This document shows, piece after piece, positions 1 to 10,325 of a DNA stretch of 64,000 nt. The notes below the pieces were generated by a model. The model searched no databases. It was given only the letters and a program-made list of their open reading frames with translations, and was not told the origin of the DNA. Origin of the DNA: Ptiloglossa arizonensis (taxonomy: Eukaryota; Arthropoda; Insecta; Hymenoptera; Colletidae); assembly GCF_051014685.1 (NCBI RefSeq), contig NW_027478854.1, positions 186,001 through 250,000 of the forward strand, in the 5' to 3' direction. The position numbers and the translations under genes were made by a program. How positions within the stretch are numbered: position 1 is the first letter of the stretch; every line of letters begins with the position of its first letter.

Positions 1-17
1 GAGAACTGCGTAAATTT

Positions 18-30
18 TGAGTTTCTCAAG
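18..30. other. 5-3-5 dyad in each monomer (m18-30), first copy
   Basis: The sequence ttgagtttctcaa is a perfect 5-bp inverted repeat around ttt. It lies directly after the A4T4 tract and 35 bp before the longer dyad. It is broken in some HOR positions (gagtttctgaag near 10869; gtgtttctcaag near 541; gagtttcccaag in 17 or so right-half monomers). A 5-bp stem is short enough to arise by chance, so weight should come from its place beside the stronger dyad. Confidence 0.6.
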
Positions 31-64
31 CGTTTCTGACCTCCAAACTGCCATATCTCGCGAA

Positions 65-80
65 CGGATTGACCAATCCG
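65..80. other. 7-2-7 dyad in each monomer (m65-80), first copy
   Basis: The sequence cggattgaccaatccg is a perfect inverted repeat: cggattg and caatccg around a 2-bp centre, inside every consensus monomer. It recurs every 175 bp, so the window holds several hundred copies. Subsets are weakened by single changes: cgaactgatt, cgaatgg, gactaatcc, atcggcaaa, gaccagtcc, ggatcgacc and ggatttacc. Known context: short dyads are reported as enriched in centromeric satellites that lack CENP-B boxes, where they may adopt cruciform or other non-B forms. A DNA-binding protein site is an equal alternative. The dyad is certain; any function is inference. Confidence 0.85.
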
Positions 81-3000
81 CAAAATTTCTGTTGCATCTC
101 AAAGTAGAAACTCGCCCGATTACAACGGTATGCGTACTTTTCCCCTAGACCGTTCTAGTTATGCTTGTCGAGCATGAGAACTGCGAAAATTTTGAGTTTC
201 TCAAGCGTTTCTTACCTCCAAACTGCCATATCTCGCGAACGGATTGACCAATCCGCAAAATTTCTGATGCATCTGAAAGTAGAAAGTCGCCCGATTACAA
301 CGGTATGCGTACTTTTCCCCTAGACCGTTCTAGTTATGCTTGTCGAGCATCAGAACTGCGAAAATTTTGAGTTTCTCAAGCGTTTCTTACCTCCAAACTG
401 CCATATCTCGCGAACGGATTGACCAATCCGCAAAATTTCTGTTGCATCTGAAAGTACAAACTCGCCCGATTACAACGGTGTGCGTACTTTTCCCCTAGGC
501 CGTTGTAGTTATTCGTTTCGAGCATCAGAACTGCGAAAATTTTGTGTTTCTCAAGTGTTTCATACTTCCAAACTGCCATATCTCGCGAACGGATTGACCA
601 ATCCGCAAAATTTCTGATGCATCTGAAAGTAGAAACTCGCCCGATTGCAACGGTATGCGTACTTTTCCCCTAGGCCGCTCTAGTTATTCGTTTCGAGCAT
701 CAGAACTGCGAAAATTTTGTGTTTCTCAAGTGTTACATACTTCCAAACTGCCATATCTCGCGAACGGATTGACCAATCCGCAAAATTTCTGTTGCATCTG
801 AAAGTAGAAACTCGCCCGATTACAACGGTATGCGTACTTTTCCACTAGGCCGTTCTAGTTAATCGTTTCGAGCATCAGAACTGCGAAAATTTTGAGTTTC
901 TCAAGCGTTTCTTACTTCCAAACTGCCGTATCTCGCGATCGGATTGACCAATCCGCAAAATTTCTGATGCATCTGAAAGTAGAAACTCGCCGGATTGCAA
1001 CGGTATGCGTACTTTTCCCCTAGGCCGCTCTAGTTATTCGTTTCGAGCATCAGAACTGCGAAAATTTTGAGTTTCTCAAGCGTTTCTTACTTCCAAACTG
1101 CCATATCTCGCGATCGGATTGACCAATCCGCAAAATTTCTGTTGCATCTGAAAGTAGAAAGTCGCCCGATTACAACGGTTTGCGTACTTTTCCCCTAGGC
1201 CGTTCTGGTTATTCGTTTCGAGCATCAGAACTGCGAAAATTTTGAGTTTCTCAAGCGTTTCTGACCTCCAAACTAGCATATCTCGCGAACGGATTGACCA
1301 ATCCGCAAAATTTCTGTTGCATCTGAACGTAAAAACTCGCCCGATTACAACGATATGCGTACTTTTCCCCTAGTCCGTTCTAGTTATGCTTGTCGAGCAT
1401 CAGAACTGCGAAAATTTTGAGTTTCTCAAGCGTTTCTTACCTCCAAACTGCCATATCTGGCGAACGGTTTGACCAATCCGCAAAATTTCCGTTGCATCTG
1501 AAAGTAGAAACTCGCCCGATTACAACGGTATGCGTACTTTTCCCCTAGGCCGTTCTAGTTATTCGTTTCGAGCATCAGAACTGCGAAAATTTTGAGTTTC
1601 TCAAGCGTTTCTGACCTCCAAACTGGCATATCTCGCGAACGGATTGACCAATCCGCAAAATTTCTGTTGCATCTGAACGTAGAAACTCGCCCGATTTCAA
1701 CGGTATGCGTACTTTTCCCCTAGTCCGTTCTAGTTATTCGTTTCGAGCATCAGAACTGCGAAAATTTTGAGTTTCTCAAGCGTTTCTTACCTCCAAACTG
1801 CCATATCTCGCGAACGGATTGACCAATCCGCAAAATTTCTGTTGCATCTGAAAGTAGAAACTCGCCCGATTACAACGGTATGCGTACTTTTCCCCTAGGC
1901 CGTTCTATTTATTCGTTTCGAGCATCAGAACTGCGAAAATGTTGAGTTTCTCAAGCGTTTCTTACCTACAAACTGCCATATCTCGCGAACGGATTGACCA
2001 ATCCGCAAAATTTCTGTTGCATCTGAAAGTAGAAACTCGCCCGATTACAACGGTATGCGTACTTTTCCCCTAGGCCGTTCTGGTTATTCGTTTCCAGCAT
2101 CAGAACTGTGAAAATTTTGAGTTTCTCAACCGTTTCTTACCTCCAAACTGCCATATCTCGCGAACTGATTGACCAATCCGCAAAATTTCTGTTGCATCTG
2201 AAAGTAGAAAGTCGCCCGATTACAACGGTATGCGTACTTTTCCCCTAGGCCGTTCTGGTTATTCGTTTCGAGCATCAGAACTGCGAAAATTTTGAGTTTC
2301 TCAAGCGTTTCTGACCTCCAAACTAGCATATCTCGCGAACGGATTGACCAATCCGCAAAATTTCTGTTGCATCTGAACGTAGAAACTCGCCCGATTACAA
2401 CGGTATGCGTACTTTTCCCCTAGTCCGTTCTAGTTATGCTTGTCGAGCAACAGAACTGCGAAAATTTTGAGTTTCTCAAGCGTTTCTTACCTCCAAACTG
2501 CCATATCTCGCGAACGGATTGACCAATCCGCAAAATTTCCGTTGCATCTGAAAGTAGAAACTCGCCCGATTACAACGGTATGCGTACTTTTCCCCTAGGC
2601 CGTTGTAGTTATTCGCTTCGAGCATGAGAACTGCGAAAATTTTGAGTTTCTCAAGCGTTTCTGACATCCAAACTGCCATATCTCGCGAACGGATTGACCA
2701 ATCTGCAAAATTTCTGTTGCATCTCAAAGTAGAAACTCGCCCGATTACAACGGTATGCGTACTTTTCCCCTAGACCGTTCTAGTTATGCTTGTCGAGCAT
2801 GAGAACTGCGAAAATTTTGAGTTTCTCAAGCGTTTCTTACCTCCAAACTGCCATATCTCGCGAACGGATTGACCAATCCGCAAAATTTCTGTTGCATCTC
2901 AAAGTAGAAACTCGCCCGATTACAACGGTATGCGTACTTTTCCCCTAGACCGTTCTAGTTATGCTTGTCGAGCATGAGAACTGCGAAAATTTTGAGTTTC

Positions 3001-5293
3001 TCAAGCGTTTCTTACCTCCAAACTGCCATATCTCGCGAACGGATTGACCAATCCGCAAAATTTCTGATGCATCTGAAAGTAGAAAGTCGCCCGATTACAA
3101 CGGTATGCGTACTTTTCCCCTAGACCGTTCTAGTTATGCTTGTCGAGCATCAGAACTGCGAAAATTTTGAGTTTCTCAAGCGTTTCTTACCTCCAAACTG
3201 CCATATCTCGCGAACGGATTGACCAATCCGCAAAATTTCCGTTGCATCTGAAAGTAGAAACTCGCCCGATTACAACGGTATGCGTACTTTTCCCCTAGGC
3301 CGTTGTAGTTATTCGCTTCGAGCATGAGAACTGCGTAAATTTTGAGTTTCTCAAGCGTTTCTGACCTCCAAACTGCCATATCTCGCGAACGGATTGACCA
3401 ATCCGCAAAATTTCTGTTGCATCTCAAAGTAGAAACTCGCCCGATTACAACGGTATGCGTACTTTTCCCCTAGACCGTTCTAGTTATGCTTGTCGAGCAT
3501 GAGAACTGCGAAAATTTTGAGTTTCTCAAGCGTTTCTTACCTCCAAACTGCCATATCTCGCGAACGGATTGACCAATCCGCAAAATTTCTGATGCATCTG
3601 AAAGTAGAAAGTCGCCCGATTACAACGGTATGCGTACTTTTCCCCTAGACCGTTCTAGTTATGCTTGTCGAGCATCAGAACTGCGAAAATTTTGAGTTTC
3701 TCAAGCGTTTCTTACCTCCAAACTGCCATATCTCGCGAACGGATTGACCAATCCGCAAAATTTCTGTTGCATCTGAAAGTACAAACTCGCCCGATTACAA
3801 CGGTGTGCGTACTTTTCCCCTAGGCCGTTGTAGTTATTCGTTTCGAGCATCAGAACTGCGAAAATTTTGTGTTTCTCAAGTGTTTCATACTTCCAAACTG
3901 CCATATCTCGCGAACGGATTGACCAATCCGCAAAATTTCTGATGCATCTGAAAGTAGAAACTCGCCCGATTGCAACGGTATGCGTACTTTTCCCCTAGGC
4001 CGCTCTAGTTATTCGTTTCGAGCATCAGAACTGCGAAAATTTTGTGTTTCTCAAGTGTTACATACTTCCAAACTGCCATATCTCGCGAACGGATTGACCA
4101 ATCCGCAAAATTTCTGTTGCATCTGAAAGTAGAAACTCGCCCGATTACAACGGTATGCGTACTTTTCCACTAGGCCGTTCTAGTTAATCGTTTCGAGCAT
4201 CAGAACTGCGAAAATTTTGAGTTTCTCAAGCGTTTCTTACTTCCAAACTGCCGTATCTCGCGATCGGATTGACCAATCCGCAAAATTTCTGATGCATCTG
4301 AAAGTAGAAACTCGCCGGATTGCAACGGTATGCGTACTTTTCCCCTAGGCCGCTCTAGTTATTCGTTTCGAGCATCAGAACTGCGAAAATTTTGAGTTTC
4401 TCAAGCGTTTCTTACTTCCAAACTGCCATATCTCGCGATCGGATTGACCAATCCGCAAAATTTCTGTTGCATCTGAAAGTAGAAAGTCGCCCGATTACAA
4501 CGGTTTGCGTACTTTTCCCCTAGGCCGTTCTGGTTATTCGTTTCGAGCATCAGAACTGCGAAAATTTTGAGTTTCTCAAGCGTTTCTGACCTCCAAACTA
4601 GCATATCTCGCGAACGGATTGACCAATCCGCAAAATTTCTGTTGCATCTGAACGTAAAAACTCGCCCGATTACAACGATATGCGTACTTTTCCCCTAGTC
4701 CGTTCTAGTTATGCTTGTCGAGCATCAGAACTGCGAAAATTTTGAGTTTCTCAAGCGTTTCTTACCTCCAAACTGCCATATCTGGCGAACGGTTTGACCA
4801 ATCCGCAAAATTTCCGTTGCATCTGAAAGTAGAAACTCGCCCGATTACAACGGTATGCGTACTTTTCCCCTAGGCCGTTCTAGTTATTCGTTTCGAGCAT
4901 CAGAACTGCGAAAATTTTGAGTTTCTCAAGCGTTTCTGACCTCCAAACTGGCATATCTCGCGAACGGATTGACCAATCCGCAAAATTTCTGTTGCATCTG
5001 AACGTAGAAACTCGCCCGATTTCAACGGTATGCGTACTTTTCCCCTAGTCCGTTCTAGTTATTCGTTTCGAGCATCAGAACTGCGAAAATTTTGAGTTTC
5101 TCAAGCGTTTCTTACCTCCAAACTGCCATATCTCGCGAACGGATTGACCAATCCGCAAAATTTCTGTTGCATCTGAAAGTAGAAACTCGCCCGATTACAA
5201 CGGTATGCGTACTTTTCCCCTAGGCCGTTCTATTTATTCGTTTCGAGCATCAGAACTGCGAAAATGTTGAGTTTCTCAAGCGTTTCTTACCTA

Positions 5294-8200
5294 CAAACTG
5301 CCATATCTCGCGAACGGATTGACCAATCCGCAAAATTTCTGTTGCATCTGAAAGTAGAAACTCGCCCGATTACAACGGTATGCGTACTTTTCCCCTAGGC
5401 CGTTCTGGTTATTCGTTTCCAGCATCAGAACTGTGAAAATTTTGAGTTTCTCAACCGTTTCTTACCTCCAAACTGCCATATCTCGCGAACTGATTGACCA
5501 ATCCGCAAAATTTCTGTTGCATCTGAAAGTAGAAAGTCGCCCGATTACAACGGTATGCGTACTTTTCCCCTAGGCCGTTCTGGTTATTCGTTTCGAGCAT
5601 CAGAACTGCGAAAATTTTGAGTTTCTCAAGCGTTTCTGACCTCCAAACTAGCATATCTCGCGAACGGATTGACCAATCCGCAAAATTTCTGTTGCATCTG
5701 AACGTAGAAACTCGCCCGATTACAACGGTATGCGTACTTTTCCCCTAGTCCGTTCTAGTTATGCTTGTCGAGCAACAGAACTGCGAAAATTTTGAGTTTC
5801 TCAAGCGTTTCTTACCTCCAAACTGCCATATCTCGCGAACGGATTGACCAATCCGCAAAATTTCCGTTGCATCTGAAAGTAGAAACTCGCCCGATTACAA
5901 CGGTATGCGTACTTTTCCCCTAGGCCGTTGTAGTTATTCGCTTCGAGCATGAGAACTGCGAAAATTTTGAGTTTCTCAAGCGTTTCTGACATCCAAACTG
6001 CCATATCTCGCGAACGGATTGACCAATCTGCAAAATTTCTGTTGCATCTCAAAGTAGAAACTCGCCCGATTACAACGGTATGCGTACTTTTCCCCTAGAC
6101 CGTTCTAGTTATGCTTGTCGAGCATGAGAACTGCGAAAATTTTGAGTTTCTCAAGCGTTTCTTACATCCAAACTGCCATATCTCGCGAACGGATTGACCA
6201 ATCCGCAAAATTTCTGATGCATCTGAAAGTAGAAAGTCGCCCGATTACAACGGTATGCGTACTTTTCCCCTAGACCGTTCTAGTTATGCTTGTCGAGCAT
6301 CAGAACTGCGAAAATTTTGAGTTTCTCAAGCGTTTCTTACCTCCAAACTGCCATATCTCGCGAACGGATTGACCAATCCGCAAAATTTCTGTTGCATCTG
6401 AAAGTACAAACTCGCCCGATTACAACGGTGTGCGTACTTTTCCCCTAGGCCGTTGTAGTTATTCGTTTCGAGCATCAGAACTGCGAAAATGTTGAGTTTC
6501 TCAAGCGTTTCTTACCTACAAACTGCCATATCTCGCGAACGGATTGACCAATCCGCAAAATTTCTGTTGCATCTGAAAGTAGAAACTCGCCCGATTACAA
6601 CGGTATGCGTACTTTTCCCCTAGGCCGTTCTGGTTATTCGTTTCGAGCATCAGAACTGTGAAAATTTTGAGTTTCTCAACCGTTTCTTACCTCCAAACTG
6701 CCATATCTCGCGAACGGATTGACCAGTCCGCAAAATTTCTGTTGCATCTGAAAGTAGAAACTCGCCCGATTACAACGGTATGCGTACTTTTCCCCTAGGC
6801 CGTTCTGGTTATTCGTTTCGAGCATCAGAACTGTGAAAATTTTGAGTTTCTCAACCGTTTCTTACCTCCAAACTGCCATATCTCGCGAACGGATTGACCA
6901 ATCCGCAAAATTTCTGTTGCATCTGAAAGTACAAACTCGCCCGATTACAACGGTATGCGTACTTTTCCCCTAGGCCGTACTAGTTATTCGTTTCGAGCAT
7001 CAGAACTGTGAAAATTTTGAGTTTCTCAACCGTTTCTTACCTCCAAACTGCCATATCTCGCGAACGGATTACCAAATCCGCAAAATTTCTATTGCATCTG
7101 AAAGTAGAAAGTCGCCCGATTACAACGGTATGCGTACTTTTCCCCTAGGCCGTTCTAGTTATTCGTTTCGAGCATCAGAACTGCGAAAATTTTGAGTTTC
7201 TCAAGCGTTTCTGACCTCCAAACTAGCATATCTCGCGAACGGATTGACCAATCCGCATAATTTCTGTTGCATCTGAACGTAGAAACTCGCCCGATTACAA
7301 CGGTGTGCGTACTTTTCCCCTAGTCCGTTCTAGTTATTCGTTTCGAGCATTAGAACTGCGAAAATTTTGAGTTTCTCAAGCGTTTCTTACCTCCAAACTG
7401 CCATATCTCGCGAACGGATTGACCAATCCGCAAAATTTCTGTTGCATCTGAAAGTAGAAACTCGCCCGATTACAACGGTATGCGTACTTTTCCCCTAGAC
7501 CGTTCTAGTTATGCTTGTCGAGCATGAGAACTGCGAAAATTTTGAGTTTCTCAAGCGTTTCTTACCTCCAAACTGCCATATCTCGCGAACGGATTGACCA
7601 ATCCGCAAAATTTCTGATGCATCTGAAAGTAGAAAGTCGCCCGATTACAACGGTATGCGTACTTTTCCCCTAGACCGTTCTAGTTATGCTTGTCGAGCAT
7701 CAGAACTGCGAAAATTTTGAGTTTCTCAAGCGTTTCTTACCTCCAAACTGCCATATCTCGCGAACGGATTGACCAATCCGCAAAATTTCTGTTGCATCTG
7801 AAAGTACAAACTCGCCCGATTACAACGGTGTGCGTACTTTTCCCCTAGGCCGTTGTAGTTATTCGTTTCGAGCATCAGAACTGCGAAAATGTTGAGTTTC
7901 TCAAGCGTTTCTTACCTACAAACTGCCATATCTCGCGAACGGATTGACCAATCCGCAAAATTTCTGTTGCATCTGAAAGTAGAAACTCGCCCGATTACAA
8001 CGGTATGCGTACTTTTCCCCTAGGCCGTTCTGGTTATTCGTTTCGAGCATCAGAACTGTGAAAATTTTGAGTTTCTCAACCGTTTCTTACCTCCAAACTG
8101 CCATATCTCGCGAACGGATTGACCAATCCGCAAAATTTCTGTTGCATCTGAACGTAGAAACTCGCCCGATTTCAACGGTATGCGTACTTTTCCCCTAGTC

Positions 8201-10277
8201 CGTTCTAGTTATTCGTTTCGAGCATCAGAACTGCGAAAATTTTGAGTTTCTCAAGCGTTTCTTACCTCCAAACTGCCATATCTCGCGAACGGATTGACCA
8301 ATCCGCAAAATTTCTGTTGCATCTGAAAGTAGAAACTCGCCCGATTACAACGGTATGCGTACTTTTCCCCTAGGCCGTTCTGGTTATTCGTTTCCAGCAT
8401 CAGAACTGTGAAAATTTTGAGTTTCTCAACCGTTTCTTACCTCCAAACTGCCATATCTCGCGAACTGATTGACCAATCCGCAAAATTTCTGTTGCATCTG
8501 AAAGTAGAAAGTCGCCCGATTACAACGGTATGCGTACTTTTCCCCTAGGCCGTTCTGGTTATTCGTTTCGAGCATCAGAACTGCGAAAATTTTGAGTTTC
8601 TCAAGCGTTTCTGACCTCCAAACTAGCATATCTCGCGAACGGATTGACCAATCCGCAAAATTTCTGTTGCATCTGAACGTAGAAACTCGCCCGATTACAA
8701 CGGTATGCGTACTTTTCCCCTAGTCCGTTCTAGTTATGCTTGTCGAGCAACAGAACTGCGAAAATTTTGAGTTTCTCAAGCGTTTCTTACCTCCAAACTG
8801 CCATATCTCGCGAACGGATTGACCAATCCGCAAAATTTCCGTTGCATCTGAAAGTAGAAACTCGCCCGATTACAACGGTATGCGTACTTTTCCCCTAGGC
8901 CGTTGTAGTTATTCGCTTCGAGCATGAGAACTGCGAAAATTTTGAGTTTCTCAAGCGTTTCTGACATCCAAACTGCCATATCTCGCGAACGGATTGACCA
9001 ATCCGCAAAATTTCTGTTGCATCTCAAAGTAGAAACTCGCCCGATTACAACGGTATGCGTACTTTTCCCCTAGACCGTTCTAGTTATGCTTGTCGAGCAT
9101 GAGAACTGCGAAAATTTTGAGTTTCTCAAGCGTTTCTTACATCCAAACTGCCATATCTCGCGAACGGATTGACCAATCCGCAAAATTTCTGATGCATCTG
9201 AAAGTAGAAAGTCGCCCGATTACAACGGTATGCGTACTTTTCCCCTAGACCGTTCTAGTTATGCTTGTCGAGCATCAGAACTGCGAAAATTTTGAGTTTC
9301 TCAAGCGTTTCTTACCTCCAAACTGCCATATCTCGCGAACGGATTGACCAATCCGCAAAATTTCTGTTGCATCTGAAAGTACAAACTCGCCCGATTACAA
9401 CGGTGTGCGTACTTTTCCCCTAGGCCGTTGTAGTAATTCGTTTCGAGCATCAGAACTGCGAAAATGTTGAGTTTCTCAAGCGTTTCTTACCTACAAACTG
9501 CCATATCTCGCGAACGGATTGACCAATCCGCAAAATTTCTGTTGCATCTGAAAGTAGAAACTCGCCCGATTACAACGGTATGCGTACTTTTCCCCTAGGC
9601 CGTTCTGGTTATTCGTTTCGAGCATCAGAACTGTGAAAATTTTGAGTTTCTCAACCGTTTCTTACCTCCAAACTGCCATATCTCGCGAACGGATTGACCA
9701 GTCCGCAAAATTTCTGTTGCATCTGAAAGTAGAAACTCGCCCGATTACAACGGTATGCGTACTTTTCCCCTAGGCCGTTCTGGTTATTCGTTTCGAGCAT
9801 CAGAACTGTGAAAATTTTGAGTTTCTCAACCGTTTCTTACCTCCAAACTGCCATATCTCGCGAACGGATTGACCAATCCGCAAAATTTCCGTTGCATCTG
9901 AAAGTACAAACTCGCCCGATTACAACGGTATGCGTACTTTTCCCCTAGGCCGTACTAGTTATTCGTTTCGAGCATCAGAACTGTGAAAATTTTGAGTTTC
10001 TCAACCGTTTCTTACCTCCAAACTGCCATATCTCGCGAACGGATTACCAAATCCGCAAAATTTCTATTGCATCTGAAAGTAGAAAGTCGCCCGATTACAA
10101 CGGTATGCGTACTTTTCCCCTAGGCCGTTCTAGTTATTCGTTTCGAGCATCAGAACTGCGAAAATTTTGAGTTTCTCAAGCGTTTCTGACCTCCAAACTA
10201 GCATATCTCGCGAACGGATTGACCAATCCGCATAATTTCTGTTGCATCTGAACGTAGAAACTCGCCCGATTACAACG
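5294..10277. repeat. HOR block B: 17-monomer, 2975-bp unit
   Basis: Sequence from about 5294 to 7302 returns at 8269-10277. Shared markers include tttccagcat near 5418/8393, cgaactgatt near 5487/8462, cttacatcc near 6162/9137, the altered dyad ggattaccaaatcc near 7067/10042 and cgcataattt near 7254/10229. Only scattered substitutions separate the copies, for example t at 6029 versus c at 9004, and attcg versus aattcg near 6455/9430. Block B overlaps the end of block A, because the first B unit uses the last A copy. This shows that HOR lengths of 19 and 17 monomers were produced from the same material. Confidence 0.9.
6126..8075. repeat. Nested 8-monomer (1400-bp) repeat inside block B
   Basis: Three consecutive monomers at 6126-6650 return 1400 bp later at 7526-8050. 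They are the gatgcatctg/agaaagtc type, the acaaactc/cggtgtgcg/gttgtag type, and the gttgag/cttacctaca type. After about 8050 the two series diverge: one has gaccagtccg, the other gaacgtag with gatttcaacgg. This is a short-period exchange nested inside the 2975-bp unit. Confidence 0.8.
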
Positions 10278-10325
10278 ATATGCGTACTTTTCCCCTAGTC
10301 CGTTCTAGTTATGCTTGTCGAGCAT

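Larger units (their letters stand above)
11..88. other. Paired A/T tracts at m11-18 and m82-88
   Basis: The consensus has AAAATTTT at m11-18 and AAAATTT at m82-88. Their starts are 71 bp apart, close to seven helical turns, and so approximately in phase. In this first copy the m11 tract is altered to taaatttt; the next copy at 186-193 is intact. Known physics: in-phase AnTn tracts bend DNA and influence nucleosome placement. In gttgag monomers the first tract is interrupted (aaaatgtt). Confidence 0.6.
1..175 (+). repeat. Reference monomer (m1-m175)
   Basis: This first copy serves as the coordinate frame. In order, the consensus holds an A4T4 tract (m11-18), a short dyad ttgag-ttt-ctcaa (m18-30), an NruI-type TCGCGA (m58-63), a 7-2-7 dyad (m65-80), an A4T3 tract (m82-88), the segment gcccgattacaacggta (m114-130), a C-run followed by a variable tagNcc triplet (m142-151), and a variable tail (m161-170: attcgtttcg or atgcttgtcg). 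The consensus has 45 C and 32 G, about 44% G+C. Because 175 = 3 x 58 + 1, each successive monomer shifts reading frame, so no frame can stay in phase across the array. This copy has the rare t at base 11 (gcgtaaatt), shared only with the copy at 3326. Confidence 0.95.
1..6165. repeat. HOR block A: 19-monomer, 3325-bp unit
   Basis: Bases 1-2840 reappear at 3326-6165, and I noticed no difference between them. Shared rare variants mark the pairing: gcgtaaatt at 9 and 3334; the t-rich monomers with tttgtgtttctcaag near 541/3866 and 716/4041; tctggcgaac near 1456/4781; gttctattt near 1911/5236. At 2841 versus 6166 (cttacc versus cttaca) the match stops, and the downstream sequence switches to the 17-monomer pattern. 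Such near-identity over 2.8 kb implies that the duplication is recent compared with the divergence among monomers inside the unit. Confidence 0.93.

Noticed and set aside
142..152. Telomere-like or G-quadruplex motif in the cccctaggcc segment
   Set aside because: There is only one C-run of four per 175 bp, no adjacent runs to form a quadruplex, and no short telomeric tandem.
161..175. CENP-B box in the attcgtttcgagcat tail
   Set aside because: It starts with TTCG but then lacks the required A and the CGGG half, so it does not match. The m114-130 motif on the other strand is the better candidate.
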